Positions 26,484-35,831 of a stretch of 64,000 nt of DNA are shown here, piece after piece. The stretch spans positions 62,001 through 126,000 of the forward strand of contig NZ_FUHW01000038.1 of the NCBI RefSeq assembly GCF_900163545.1, given 5' to 3'. Source of the DNA: Arthrobacter rhombi. Its GTDB lineage: Bacteria > Actinomycetota > Actinomycetes > Actinomycetales > Micrococcaceae. Both the position numbers and the translations under genes were made by a program. The stretch's first letter is position 1; each line of letters opens with the position of its first letter. The notes under the pieces are model-generated. The model made no database searches and was not told the origin of the DNA. It was given only the letters and a program-made list of their open reading frames with translations.

Positions 26484-27457
26484 TCCGCTTTGAGAACGTC
26501 AATAAACAGTACGACGGCGGTGCTCCGGCAGTCTCCGATCTCAACCTGGAGATCCCGGAGGGCTCCATCACCGTCTTCGTGGGTCCTTCCGGCTGCGGGA
26601 AGACCACCTCCTTGAGGATGATCAACCGCATGGTGGATCCGACCTCGGGCACCATCGAGGTCGATGGCCGCAATATCGCCGACGTCGCCCCCTATCAACT
26701 GCGCCGTTCCATGGGGTATGTCATGCAGGCCGGGGGCCTGATGCCGCACCGCACGATTGCCGAGAACATCGCGACGGTGCCCCGACTCATCGGTACCGCG
26801 AAGGCCGACTACCGTCGCCGGGTGAAGGAACTGCTCGACACGGTGGGGCTCGACGCAGAGCTCGCCGGCAGGTATCCGGCCCAACTCTCCGGAGGCCAGC
26901 AGCAACGTGTGGGGGTGGCCCGGGCCCTGGCCGCGGACCCCCCCGTGCTCCTCATGGACGAACCCTTCAGCGCCGTGGACCCGGTGGTCCGCGGAGAGCT
27001 GCAAAGCGAACTGCTGCGCCTGCAAGGCCAGCTCTCCAAGACGATCGTTTTCGTCACCCACGATATTGACGAGGCGGTTCTGCTGGGAGACCACGTCGCC
27101 GTGATGGGTAACGGGGGAGTGCTGCAACAGTTCAGCCCACCCGACGAACTACTCCGGGCCCCAGCCAATGACTTCGTCGCCCACTTCATCGGCCGCGACC
27201 GCGGTTTCAGGGCGCTGTCCTTCCGCCCCGCCACCGAGCTGCACTGGAAGCCGATGGCCGGGCATACCGACGACGATGTGGCACACGCCGTCCGGATCCC
27301 ACGATCGTCCACCGTCCGTGCCGCCTTGGATGCCGCCCTGACGTCGCTCTCCGGGCTGGCGCTCGCCGTGGACGAGGACGGAACCGAAACCGGACTTCTG
27401 GACGCCGCGGAAATTGGCCGTCAGATCGGTGGGAGAGACCACGATGAAGTGGCTTGA
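26480..27457 (+). CDS. Osmoprotectant (quaternary amine) ABC transporter ATP-binding protein
   Basis: A 325-aa ATPase of the OpuCA/ProV type. Walker A is FVGPSGCGKTTSLRM (residues 34-48), the ABC signature is QLSGGQQQRVGVARALA (near 135-151), Walker B is VLLMDEPFSAVDPVVR and the H-loop is FVTHDIDEA. The last 85 residues are shorter than a full CBS pair and only weakly similar. It would power uptake of glycine betaine, choline or carnitine-like solutes under osmotic stress. It overlaps both neighbours. Confidence 0.9.
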   Translation: MIRFENVNKQYDGGAPAVSDLNLEIPEGSITVFVGPSGCGKTTSLRMINRMVDPTSGTIEVDGRNIADVAPYQLRRSMGYVMQAGGLMPHRTIAENIATVPRLIGTAKADYRRRVKELLDTVGLDAELAGRYPAQLSGGQQQRVGVARALAADPPVLLMDEPFSAVDPVVRGELQSELLRLQGQLSKTIVFVTHDIDEAVLLGDHVAVMGNGGVLQQFSPPDELLRAPANDFVAHFIGRDRGFRALSFRPATELHWKPMAGHTDDDVAHAVRIPRSSTVRAALDAALTSLSGLALAVDEDGTETGLLDAAEIGRQIGGRDHDEVA

Positions 27458-28127
27458 AGGTCATTGGCAGGAGATCCTGAGCCTGGCCGGTAGCCACCTC
27501 ATTCAATCCATCCTGCCGCTGCTGCTCGCTGCCCTGATCTCCATTCCCGTGGCCCGGCTGATCCGCATCAATGGAACCCGGCGCCGTCGTACCGTGAGGT
27601 GGGGCGTCGTCCAGCTCAGCGCCCTGCTCTACACGATTCCCTCACTGGCCTTATTCGTGGTGCTGCCGTCCATCCTGGGCACCCAGATCCTGGACCCGCT
27701 GAACATCATCGTCGCCTTGACCATGTATGCCATCGCCCTGCTGGTCCGTAGCGCGGCCGACGCCCTGGAATCGGTGGATCCCGCGGTACTACGTGCCGCC
27801 GATGCCATGGGCTACCGGCCCGTGCGTCGGTTCTTCTCGGTGGACTTGCCGTTATCGCTGCCGGTCCTCTTCCCCGCATTGCGCGTGGTATCGGTCAGCA
27901 ACATCTCGTTGGTCAGCGTGGGGGCACTGATCGGCATCGACAACCTGGGAACCTTGTTCATGGACGGACTGCGGCGCAGCTTCACCTTCGAAGTCGGGGT
28001 GGGCATCGTCGCCACCCTGGTGCTGGCCCTGTTGATGGACCTGATCCTGGTGCTGGCCCAACGGATGCTCACCCCCTGGGAGCGCGCCCGGACGGCACCC
28101 CGACCGACACGGTGGGTGGCAGCATGA
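27444..28127 (+). CDS. Osmoprotectant ABC transporter permease 1
   Basis: A 227-aa permease with about five or six helices. The BPD-transport domain has the EAA-like loop VLRAADAMGYRPVRRFFSVD followed by LPLSLPVLFPALRVVSVSNI. ATG 27444 is chosen because residues MKWLEGHWQEILSLAGSHL match permease starts; it overlaps the ATPase gene by 14 bp. The stop overlaps permease 2 (ATGA). Confidence 0.9.
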   Translation: MKWLEGHWQEILSLAGSHLIQSILPLLLAALISIPVARLIRINGTRRRRTVRWGVVQLSALLYTIPSLALFVVLPSILGTQILDPLNIIVALTMYAIALLVRSAADALESVDPAVLRAADAMGYRPVRRFFSVDLPLSLPVLFPALRVVSVSNISLVSVGALIGIDNLGTLFMDGLRRSFTFEVGVGIVATLVLALLMDLILVLAQRMLTPWERARTAPRPTRWVAA

Positions 28128-28858
28128 GTGCCTCCACTGCCGCGATCGCCCTGCTGCCCGCTGCCGTGCCCACTGCCAGCCCACTGGGCGGACTCGCCGA
28201 ATGGTTTTCCCGCCCCGGGACGCTCTCGGGTCCCGGAGGCATACCGACCCGTCTGGTCGAGCATCTGGCCTATACGGGTCTCACCTTGGCCATCGCCTTG
28301 GTCATCGCCGTGCCGATCGGCCTCTACGTTGGGCACACGGGCCGGGGCCGGGTCGCCGTCATTGCCGGATCCGGCATGCTGCGTGCCCTGCCGACGTTGG
28401 GCATGGTCACCTTGTTCATCCTGCTCTCGGGGACCCTGGGGATCATGCCGCCGATCTGGGCGCTGGTGCTGTTGGCGGTGCCACCACTGCTGGCCGGCAT
28501 CGCCGCCGGCATCTCGGCCGTCAACCCGGGAGTCGTCGATGGGGCCCGGGCCATGGGTCTGACGGAATCGCAGGTGCTTTTCACCGTCGAGGTCCCCAAC
28601 GCGTTGCCCGTCCTCATGGGCGCCCTGCGTCTGGCTGTCTTGCAGGTTATTGCCACCGTCGCCATCGTTTCGATCATCAATCTCGGAGGTCTGGGCCGCT
28701 ATCTCATTGACGGCATTGCCGTCCGTGACTACCCCCAGGTCTTCGGCGGGGCCGTCATCATTGCAGCATTGGCTATTGTGGTTGATGCGGTGCTGGCGAT
28801 GGTCCAACGGATTGCCGTCTCGCCCGGCTTGAGAACCAACACAGGAGGCACCCCATGA
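28124..28858 (+). CDS. Osmoprotectant ABC transporter permease 2
   Basis: A 244-aa permease paralogue of permease 1. The core is LVEHLAYTGLTLAIALVIAV, followed by GLYVGHTGRG, with the coupling loop VVDGARAMGLTESQVLFTVE and VPNALPVLMGALRL. OpuCB/OpuCD-type importers use two different permeases, which this pair provides. The start ATG 28124 overlaps the preceding stop by 4 bp; GTG 28112 is an alternative. The stop overlaps the binding-protein start by 4 bp. Confidence 0.9.
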   Translation: MSASTAAIALLPAAVPTASPLGGLAEWFSRPGTLSGPGGIPTRLVEHLAYTGLTLAIALVIAVPIGLYVGHTGRGRVAVIAGSGMLRALPTLGMVTLFILLSGTLGIMPPIWALVLLAVPPLLAGIAAGISAVNPGVVDGARAMGLTESQVLFTVEVPNALPVLMGALRLAVLQVIATVAIVSIINLGGLGRYLIDGIAVRDYPQVFGGAVIIAALAIVVDAVLAMVQRIAVSPGLRTNTGGTP

Positions 28859-29820
28859 ACCACATCAACACCTCTGGAGCCCGTCCAGTCCGCCGCGTGC
28901 GGCTGATGGCAGCGCTCGGAATCGTCGCAGCCCTGGGCCTGTCGGCCTGTAGTGGCTCCGACCCGCTCGCCGGAGATAGCCCACAGGCTTCGGGATCGGC
29001 CTTGGATCGACCACTGGTCATCGGCAGCGCCGATTTCCCCGAATCCCAGATCATCGCCGAGCTCTATGCCGGAGCCTTGGAAGGCGCCGGCATCGAAGCC
29101 ACCACCAAACCGGGCATCGGGGCCCGCGAGGCCTATGTCGGCGCCGTGAAGGACGGGTCGGCCGACGTCGTCCCCGACTATTCGGGAAACCTGCTGCTGT
29201 TCTTCGATAAGGACGCCAAGGCCGTCTCCGATACGGAGATTACCGAGGCGCTCAAGAAGGCCGTGCCCGAAGGGCTGGGCGTGCTCAAGGCCTCAGCGGC
29301 GGAAGACAAGGACTCGATGGTCGTCACCTCGGCGACGGCCGAGAAATATGACCTCAAGACCGTGTCGGATCTGGCGAAGGTCTGCGACAAACTCGTCCTG
29401 GGCGCTCCGCCGGAATTCAAAACGCGGGCCTACGGGCTGCCCGGACTGAAGAAGGCCTACGACTGTGTTCCCAAATCCTTCGAACCCATCGCCGATGGCG
29501 GAGGCCCGCTGACCGTCAAGGCGCTGATCTCCGATCAGGTCCAGATCGCGGACATCTTCACCACCAGCCCGGCGATCGAAGACAACGGACTGGTCTCCTT
29601 GGAGGACCCGAAGGACAACTTCATCGCCCAGCAGGTCCTTCCGCTGATCAACTCCGGCGTCGTCAGCCAGGACGCGGCTGCGGTGCTGAATAAGGTCTCC
29701 AGCGAATTGACTACCGATGACCTGGTTGAACTGAACCGTTCGGTCTCCGGCGACGCGAAACTGGACCCCGCCGATGCCGCAGCCGAGTGGCTGAAGGACA
29801 AGGGGCTGGACGGCAAGTAG
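28855..29820 (+). CDS. Osmoprotectant ABC transporter substrate-binding lipoprotein
   Basis: A 321-aa lipoprotein of the OpuAC/ProX family. The signal peptide is MAALGIVAALGLSACSGSD, with Cys of LSAC as the lipidated residue near position 39. The mature part includes VIGSADFPESQIIAELYAGA, AGIEATTKPGIGAREAYVGA and PDYSGNLLLFF, typical of quaternary-amine binding proteins. It completes a four-component importer (ATPase, two permeases, receptor) and is followed by a very strong hairpin. Confidence 0.92.
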   Translation: MNHINTSGARPVRRVRLMAALGIVAALGLSACSGSDPLAGDSPQASGSALDRPLVIGSADFPESQIIAELYAGALEGAGIEATTKPGIGAREAYVGAVKDGSADVVPDYSGNLLLFFDKDAKAVSDTEITEALKKAVPEGLGVLKASAAEDKDSMVVTSATAEKYDLKTVSDLAKVCDKLVLGAPPEFKTRAYGLPGLKKAYDCVPKSFEPIADGGGPLTVKALISDQVQIADIFTTSPAIEDNGLVSLEDPKDNFIAQQVLPLINSGVVSQDAAAVLNKVSSELTTDDLVELNRSVSGDAKLDPADAAAEWLKDKGLDGK

Positions 29821-29845
29821 GCCGGCACCCCACAGAACAGATGCC

Positions 29846-29884
29846 GCAGCGCCGGGTCGTCCTTCCACGACGACCCGGCGCTGC
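29846..29884 (+). terminator. Strong hairpin after the osmoprotectant operon
   Basis: A perfect 16-bp stem (GCAGCGCCGGGTCGTC with GACGACCCGGCGCTGC) and a 7-nt loop CTTCCAC, followed by TGTCATAT. It ends the Nudix-ABC operon just 17 bp before the aminotransferase start. Confidence 0.85.
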
Positions 29885-29901
29885 TGTCATATGCTGGGAC
29901 A

Positions 29902-31116
29902 ATGCCCGAGTTCAAGCAGTCCAATAAGCTCCACAACGTCCTGTACGACATCCGCGGCCCGCTCCTCGAGCACGCCCAACGGATGGAATCCGAGGGGCAC
30001 AGGATTCTGAAGCTGAACATCGGCAACCCGGCACCCTTTGGTTTCGACGCCCCCGATTCGATTCTGGTGGATATCATCCGCAACCTGCCCCAGGCCCAGG
30101 GCTACTCGGATTCCCGCGGGATCTTTTCCGCCCGGACAGCCGTCTCGCAGTATTACCAGACCCGCGGCATCCAGACGATCGGCGTTGATGACGTCTACCT
30201 GGGCAACGGGGTTTCCGAACTGATCACCCTGAGCCTGAACGCCCTGTTGAATAACGGTGACGAAATCCTCATCCCGGCGCCGGACTACCCGCTGTGGACC
30301 GCATCGGTTTCACTGGCCGGGGGCACCCCGGTGCACTACCTCAATATCGAGGAGGAAGGGTGGCTACCGGATCTTGAGGACATCGAAGCGAAGATCACCC
30401 CGCGGACCAAGGGCCTGGTGATCATCAACCCGAACAACCCCACGGGCGCGGTCTACCCCAAGCACATCCTGGAGGGCATGCTCGAGCTGGCCCGCAAACA
30501 TTCCTTGATCGTCTTCTCCGACGAGATCTACGAGAAGATCCTCTACGACGATGCCGTGCACTACAACACGGCGGCCCTGGCCGACGACGTGCTGATCATG
30601 ACGTTCTCCGGGCTCTCCAAGGCCTACCGGGTCTGCGGTTTCCGGGCCGGCTGGATGGCGATCTCCGGGCCCCGGCATCAGGCTGCGGACTACATCGAGG
30701 GCATCAACCTGCTGACGAATATGCGTCTCTGCGCCAACGTCCCGGCGCAACACGCGATCCAGACGGCCCTGGGTGGATACCAATCGATCAACGACCTCCT
30801 GCTGCCCGGCGGCCGGCTCAAGGAGCAGCGGGACACCGCTTACCGGTTGCTCAACGATATCGACGGCGTTTCGGTCCAGCAGGCGCAGGGGGCGATGTAC
30901 CTGTTCCCGAAACTGGACCGGGAGGTCTTCCGTTTCGATAACGATGAACAGTTCGCCCTGGACCTGCTCAAACAGCAGAAGATCCTCATCTCCCACGGGC
31001 GGGCCTTCAACTGGATCACCTCAGACCATTTCCGGTTGGTGACCCTGCCCTCGGTACCCGACCTGGAGGAAGCCATCGGACGGATCGCCGAGTTCCTGGA
31101 CGATATCCGCCGCTGA
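29902..31116 (+). CDS. Pyridoxal-phosphate aminotransferase (AlaT-like, class I)
   Basis: A 404-aa fold-type I aminotransferase. The PLP lysine is in TFSGLSKAYRVCGFRAGWMA (SKAYR, near residue 239), the aspartate that contacts the pyridine ring is near SDEIYEKILYDD, and the substrate-binding signature VIINPNNPTGAVYPK is intact. The N-terminal FKQSNKLHNVLYDIRGPLLE and the overall length match the AlaT group that makes alanine from pyruvate, though broader specificity is possible. Monocistronic, with hairpins on both sides. Confidence 0.9.
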   Translation: MPEFKQSNKLHNVLYDIRGPLLEHAQRMESEGHRILKLNIGNPAPFGFDAPDSILVDIIRNLPQAQGYSDSRGIFSARTAVSQYYQTRGIQTIGVDDVYLGNGVSELITLSLNALLNNGDEILIPAPDYPLWTASVSLAGGTPVHYLNIEEEGWLPDLEDIEAKITPRTKGLVIINPNNPTGAVYPKHILEGMLELARKHSLIVFSDEIYEKILYDDAVHYNTAALADDVLIMTFSGLSKAYRVCGFRAGWMAISGPRHQAADYIEGINLLTNMRLCANVPAQHAIQTALGGYQSINDLLLPGGRLKEQRDTAYRLLNDIDGVSVQQAQGAMYLFPKLDREVFRFDNDEQFALDLLKQQKILISHGRAFNWITSDHFRLVTLPSVPDLEEAIGRIAEFLDDIRR

Positions 31117-31127
31117 ACCATTCCCTT

Positions 31128-31172
31128 CCATCCGGGGACGCTCCGGCGCTATCGGGGGAGTGCCCCGGATGG
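31128..31172 (+). terminator. Hairpin between the aminotransferase and PPK2
   Basis: A perfect 10-bp stem, CCATCCGGGG (31128-31137) with CCCCGGATGG (31163-31172), and a 25-nt loop. A terminator for the aminotransferase gene is the simplest reading; a leader structure for the PPK2 gene is an alternative. Confidence 0.5.
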
Positions 31173-31230
31173 CATAGTGGATCGCACGGTGGAGGTGCCG
31201 CCGGGCGAAGCAACGGCAAAGGGGCCTCAG

Positions 31231-32133
31231 ATGGGCACAAAGCACAAGAAATCCCAGGACTTTCCCGGGGCATCCTTCGGAGTCACCCACCCGCTATCGT
31301 CCCTGTTGCGGGCCGGTCGGGGTTTCTCCTTGCAGGATGCCGACCCGGGAGCGAAGCCCGGCTTCCCCGGAGGCAAGAAGGACGGCAGGAAGGCGTTGGC
31401 TGCCGCCGACGAACGCCTCGATGACCTCCAGGAGCGCCTCTACGCGCAGGCGATCGGGGGCGACGCCACCGAAAGGGTGTTGTTGGTTCTGCAGGCCATG
31501 GACACCGCCGGCAAGGGAGGCATCGTGCGCCACGTCATCGGGTCCGTGGACCCGCAGGGGGTGGAGCTGCAATCGTTCAAGGCACCGACGACGGCCGAGA
31601 AGCGCCACGACTTCCTCTGGAGAGTCGAACGCCGTCTGCCGCATGCGGGCATGATCGGGGTCTTTGACAGATCGCATTACGAGGACGTGCTCATCGGCCG
31701 GGTGAGGTCTCTGGCCGCCGACCAGGAAATCGAACGACGCTACGGGGCGATCCGCGAGTTCGAGCAGCGCATCGCAGACGAAGGCACGCGCATCATCAAG
31801 GTCATGCTCCATATTTCCCCGCAGGAGCAGTATCAACGACTTTCCGAACGGCTGGATCGCAAGGACAAATACTGGAAGTTCGCCCCCGACGACATTGATG
31901 ATCGGCTTCTCTGGGAGGAGTACATGCAGGCCTACCAGCGGGTCATCGAAGAAACCGACGCCGAGCACGCCCCATGGTACGTCGTCCCGGCCAACCGCAA
32001 ATGGTATGCCCGGGTGGCCGTCCAGCATTTGCTGCTCGAAACCTTGACCGGGATCCACCCGCAATGGCCGGCCGCCCGGTTCGATGTGGAAGCCGAACGC
32101 CGCCGGCTCAAGGAAGCGAAGGACGTTGGCTGA
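31231..32133 (+). CDS. Polyphosphate kinase 2 family nucleotide kinase
   Basis: A 300-aa PPK2. Walker A is LQAMDTAGKGGIVRHV (near residues 86-101), Walker B plus the lid is GVFDRSHYEDVLIGRVRSL, and the conserved DRKDKYWKFAPDDIDDRLLW (near 210-229) precedes the C-terminal VVPANRKWYARV. PPK2 enzymes transfer phosphate between polyphosphate and ADP, GDP or AMP; the class cannot be fixed by eye. I chose ATG 31231 rather than GTG 31177, because the hairpin lies directly before 31177 and the extra residues are atypical. Confidence 0.88.
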   Translation: MGTKHKKSQDFPGASFGVTHPLSSLLRAGRGFSLQDADPGAKPGFPGGKKDGRKALAAADERLDDLQERLYAQAIGGDATERVLLVLQAMDTAGKGGIVRHVIGSVDPQGVELQSFKAPTTAEKRHDFLWRVERRLPHAGMIGVFDRSHYEDVLIGRVRSLAADQEIERRYGAIREFEQRIADEGTRIIKVMLHISPQEQYQRLSERLDRKDKYWKFAPDDIDDRLLWEEYMQAYQRVIEETDAEHAPWYVVPANRKWYARVAVQHLLLETLTGIHPQWPAARFDVEAERRRLKEAKDVG

Positions 32134-32138
32134 ACCGT

Positions 32139-32387
32139 TCAGCTGACCGGAGGATCCTCGGTGTCGCCGCGACCGGCACGGTTGCGTGCCGCATCCAGAC
32201 GTTCCCGGGCTCCTTCGAGCCAGGCTTCGCAGCGGGCTGCCAGCGCCTCGCCACGTTCCCAGAGGGCCAGCGACTGCTCGAGACTGGCACCTCCTGCTTC
32301 GAGCTGGGCCACGACGGCCACGAGCTCCTCGCGGGCCTGCTCGTAGCTCAGCGCGGTGATATCTGCTGTGGAGTCCGTTTCGGTCAT
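32139..32387 (-). CDS. xseB: Exodeoxyribonuclease VII small subunit
   Basis: An 82-aa helical protein with the XseB pattern SYEQAREELVAVVAQLEAGG followed by ASLEQSLALWERGEALAARCE. It pairs with XseA to form exonuclease VII, which degrades single-stranded DNA from both ends. The start overlaps the xseA stop (ATGA), giving tight co-expression. Confidence 0.95.
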   Translation of the reverse strand: MTETDSTADITALSYEQAREELVAVVAQLEAGGASLEQSLALWERGEALAARCEAWLEGARERLDAARNRAGRGDTEDPPVS

Positions 32388-33700
32388 GCTGATGCCTTTC
32401 TATCGTGTGCTGCCTCGTGTGGGTCGTCATGCCCCGATAAGACGACGGCGGTGAGCTTTCCACGGGCCAGCCGGATGGCCAGCTCGGTATCGGTGGGGGC
32501 CTCGGCGGGGGAGCGGACCACCGTACCTTCGCTCGTTTGCACCACCGCATACCCCCGGTCCAGGGTCTGTTGTGGTGAAAGTGCCCGGACCTGGGCCCGC
32601 AGGTGCGCCACGGCGTCGTGCCCGCGACGGACCAACATATCGATGGACCGATGGGATCTCTCGCGCAGCCGCTCCAGGTCTTCGCTTCTGACCTGCACCA
32701 TGCCTTCCGGATGGGCCAGGACTGGTCGAGTGCGCAGGGCGTCAAGTTGTTGGGAGGCACGGTCCAAGAAGAGGACCACCGAACGGTCCAGCCGCCGCCG
32801 GGCCTGGTCGATACCCTGCAGTTCCTCGGTGAGGTCAGGGACGATCCGCTTGGCGGCATCAGTGGGGGTGGAAGCCCGCACATCGGCCACGTCGTCCAGA
32901 ATCGGCCGATCGGCTTCGTGGCCGATCGCGCTGACCACAGGTGTTTTAGCTGCGGCGACCGCACGTACGAGTTCCTCGGCGCTGAACGGCAGCAGGTCCT
33001 CCAGGGCGCCACCACCTCGGGCGATGACAATGAGATCGACCGTAGGATCGGCATCGAGCTCCCGGAGTGCGGCCATGACTTCCGGAACGGCATTGACCCC
33101 CTGCACTGCGGTACTACGGACCGCGAATTCCACCGCGGGCCAGCGCAGTGTGGCATTGCGGATGACGTCCTTTTCGGCGTCCGAGTCACGCCCGGTGATC
33201 AAACCAATGCGTTGCGGCAGGAGCGGAAGGCGAAGTTTCCGAGAAGGATCGAACAGCCCTTCCTCGGCCAGCGCATGGCGCAACCGTTCGAGCCGGGCGA
33301 GTAGATCACCGAGCCCCACCGGCCTCAAATCCGAGGCGATCATGGAGAGTCGGCCGGTCTTCAAATACAGGTTGGGTGCCACGCGGGCCACCACCCGGGA
33401 ACCGACCTCTGGTTTGGTGTCCAGCCGACGCATCACCGAGGACCAGACGTTGACCGACAGCGAATATTCGACATCAACATCGCGCATGGTGAGGTAGGCG
33501 TGGCCGTTGCGGACATTGGCTTCGAGTAGTTGGCCTTCGATCCAGGCCGCCGGCGCCCTTTCGACATGCTGCTTGAGCTTTTCGGAGAAGACTCGGAGCG
33601 GCCAGGGGGAGTCGGGGCTCGTGTCACCGGCCATTGGTGGCAAGGTGGCCCCACCTTCGGGCTGTCGGCCCGCTGCGGCGGACGGGTTCGGGTTCTCCAC
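32384..33700 (-). CDS. xseA: Exodeoxyribonuclease VII large subunit
   Basis: A 438-aa subunit. The N-terminal OB-fold is LRVFSEKLKQHVERAPAAWI with EGQLLEANVRNGHAYLTMRD. The catalytic region contains IGLITGRDSDAEKDVIRNAT, VIARGGGALEDLLPFSAEEL and VSAIGHEADRPILDDVADVR, followed by a coiled-coil and the conserved QTLDRGYAVVQTSEG. I chose GTG 33700 because GGGGAG lies 8 nt upstream; the further upstream ATG at 33787 would overlap the divergent gene start, and ATG 33634 lacks a ribosome-binding site. Confidence 0.95.
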   Translation of the reverse strand: MENPNPSAAAGRQPEGGATLPPMAGDTSPDSPWPLRVFSEKLKQHVERAPAAWIEGQLLEANVRNGHAYLTMRDVDVEYSLSVNVWSSVMRRLDTKPEVGSRVVARVAPNLYLKTGRLSMIASDLRPVGLGDLLARLERLRHALAEEGLFDPSRKLRLPLLPQRIGLITGRDSDAEKDVIRNATLRWPAVEFAVRSTAVQGVNAVPEVMAALRELDADPTVDLIVIARGGGALEDLLPFSAEELVRAVAAAKTPVVSAIGHEADRPILDDVADVRASTPTDAAKRIVPDLTEELQGIDQARRRLDRSVVLFLDRASQQLDALRTRPVLAHPEGMVQVRSEDLERLRERSHRSIDMLVRRGHDAVAHLRAQVRALSPQQTLDRGYAVVQTSEGTVVRSPAEAPTDTELAIRLARGKLTAVVLSGHDDPHEAAHDRKASA

Positions 33701-33832
33701 GGCTCTTGCTCCCCGGTCTCGTTGCGGCTCCGGCAGTCGTCCGGGCCCATGTACATGCATACCAGTAGGCTGGGATAATTGGCGCACGCCCGGCCGGGCG
33801 TGCCGATGGAAACGACCCGTAAAGGGGAGGCC

Positions 33833-34732
33833 GTGCGCTCTATAGGACCCGTGGTGCTCATGATCTTGTCGGCGCTACTAGCCTGCGGGGCCGTGACGGG
33901 ATCTTCTGTCGACCGTTTGGCGCACACCGCAGAACCCGCCCGCCAGATCGCTGGAGCGCTCCCCGCAGACCAGGATATTCGCGCCGAATTGCCCCAGGTC
34001 ATGATCGATGGCATCCGCGATGCCCTCCCCGGCAGCATCGAATTGCCGGAGGCGTTGGCTGAGCCGTTGAACCGAGCCAGTGCACGGGCCGTGGATGTGG
34101 TGTTGGACAGTGACGGATTCCAACCGGCCTGGCTTGAAAGTATTGACGAATCCCGCGAAATCTTCGTGGATCGACTCTCGACTGTCAGGGATGGATCCGC
34201 CAAGACGGCGCCGGCCACCCTAGAACTTGGCCCGGTAGTGGACTTGGGGATCGGCGGGCTCAAGGATGCTAGCCCCGGAGTGGGCCTGGGGCTGGTCATC
34301 GATTCCCTGGGCCAGGACATCAAGACCTCCGTGCCCCTTGATCTACCGTCTTCCGATCCAGCGGTAGCGCAACGAGTCGCCACGACGGTCTGGTTGGCAG
34401 GCTTCTGGGGTTGGGTAGCCCTCGGCTCAGGGCTCTTGGCGCTGGGCGCCGTAGTCCTGGCTCGCCCGTGGTCGCGGGGAGGAGTGGTGGCCGTGGGAGG
34501 GATCGTCGTTTGCCTGTGGTCGGCAGCCCTGTTGGTCTTGGCGACGCGCATCGCCCCGGAAGGTGCTGTTCAGGCGTCCGCGGGGCTGGGCGCATTGGCG
34601 GGATCCAAGATCATGAACGGGCTATCGGAGCAGGTGCATGGCGTCGGGGTGTCCTCACTCGTTGGTGGGGCAGCGGTCCTGGTTGCCGGGGTTGTGATCC
34701 GGCTCCTCGTGGGGCGTCGCAGGAACGGATAG
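33833..34732 (+). CDS. Hypothetical membrane protein with an exported domain
   Basis: A 299-aa protein with a signal-anchor-like start ([21 protein letters not shown]), an exported alpha-helical domain of about 170 residues with repeated acidic and Val/Leu patterns, and three C-terminal helices (starting [35 protein letters not shown] and [19 protein letters not shown]). I do not recognise a named family. The C-terminal triple helix after an exported domain suggests a membrane-tethered sensor or envelope protein (inference). GTG 33833 has GGGGAGG very close upstream; ATG 33806 is an alternative. ispH starts 1 bp after its stop. Confidence 0.6.
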   Translation: MRSIGPVVLMILSALLACGAVTGSSVDRLAHTAEPARQIAGALPADQDIRAELPQVMIDGIRDALPGSIELPEALAEPLNRASARAVDVVLDSDGFQPAWLESIDESREIFVDRLSTVRDGSAKTAPATLELGPVVDLGIGGLKDASPGVGLGLVIDSLGQDIKTSVPLDLPSSDPAVAQRVATTVWLAGFWGWVALGSGLLALGAVVLARPWSRGGVVAVGGIVVCLWSAALLVLATRIAPEGAVQASAGLGALAGSKIMNGLSEQVHGVGVSSLVGGAAVLVAGVVIRLLVGRRRNG

Positions 34733-34733
34733 C

Positions 34734-35831
34734 ATGGATGGCATGTCCATCAGTTCTGCCGCCCCGGTTTCCGTGCCCATGCCACAGGTGCCCCGTCGTC
34801 GTCGTTCGCCCGAGGAAGTAGCCGCCGTTGCCCCCGTGGCCGGACCCAAACGTGTCCTCTTGGCTGCCCCGCGAGGTTATTGCGCCGGTGTTGACCGCGC
34901 GGTGATTGCGGTGGAAAAGGCCTTGGAGCACTACGGGGCCCCGGTCTATGTCCGGAAGCAAATCGTGCACAACGTCCACGTCGTCTCCACGTTGGAGGAA
35001 CGCGGAGCGATCTTCGTGGAGGAAACCGATGAGGTCCCCGAAGGCGCGCTCGTCGTCTTCTCGGCTCACGGGGTCAGTCCCGCCGTCGTCCAGTCAGCAG
35101 AAGATCGCAATTTGCGCACCATCGACGCGACCTGTCCCCTGGTCACGAAGGTGCACCGGGAAGCCGTGAGGTTTGCCAAGGCCAAGAATCACATCCTGCT
35201 CATTGGACACGCAGACCACGAAGAGGTCGAAGGCACCTACGGGGAAGCCCCGGAAAGCATCACGATCGTGAACAACCCCGCGGAGGCCCGCACCGTCGAG
35301 GTCGAGGATCCGGAGCACCTGATCTGGCTGTCACAGACCACGTTGTCGGTCGACGAGACGCTGGAAATGGTGGATATCCTGCGCGAACGGTTCCCGAAGC
35401 TTCAGGACCCGCCCAGTGACGATATTTGCTATGCCACCTCAAACCGCCAGACAGCGATCAAGAAGATTGCCCCCGAGGCGGAACTGGTGATCGTCGTTGG
35501 ATCGTCGAACTCCTCCAACTCGGTGCGCCTGGTGGAGGTTGCCCTGGAATACGGGGCGAAGTACGCCCACAGAGTTGATTTCGCGCATGAGATCGACGAG
35601 ACGTGGTTCGAAGGTATTTCCAGTGTGGGCGTGTCCTCGGGTGCCTCGGTTCCTGAAGTCCTCGTCTACGAGGTGTTGGAACTACTCGCCGATTACGGGT
35701 TCGGCCCGGTCGAAGAGATCGTCACCGCACAGGAGGACATTATCTTCTCGCTGCCCAAGGAACTGCGGGCCAAGCTCAAGGAAGCCGGCGATACGTCAAC
35801 GGGGCTCGGCGGGCACGGAACAGCAAACTAG
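34734..35831 (+). CDS. ispH: 4-hydroxy-3-methylbut-2-enyl diphosphate reductase
   Basis: A 365-aa iron-sulphur enzyme catalysing the last step of the MEP isoprenoid pathway to IPP and DMAPP. The three cluster ligands are visible: Cys in [14 protein letters not shown], Cys in [13 protein letters not shown] and Cys in [29 protein letters not shown] is the substrate phosphate-binding region. An N-terminal extension of about 40 residues (Pro/Arg-rich) is common in actinobacteria. ATG 34734 has AGGAA 8 nt upstream. Confidence 0.96.
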   Translation: MDGMSISSAAPVSVPMPQVPRRRRSPEEVAAVAPVAGPKRVLLAAPRGYCAGVDRAVIAVEKALEHYGAPVYVRKQIVHNVHVVSTLEERGAIFVEETDEVPEGALVVFSAHGVSPAVVQSAEDRNLRTIDATCPLVTKVHREAVRFAKAKNHILLIGHADHEEVEGTYGEAPESITIVNNPAEARTVEVEDPEHLIWLSQTTLSVDETLEMVDILRERFPKLQDPPSDDICYATSNRQTAIKKIAPEAELVIVVGSSNSSNSVRLVEVALEYGAKYAHRVDFAHEIDETWFEGISSVGVSSGASVPEVLVYEVLELLADYGFGPVEEIVTAQEDIIFSLPKELRAKLKEAGDTSTGLGGHGTAN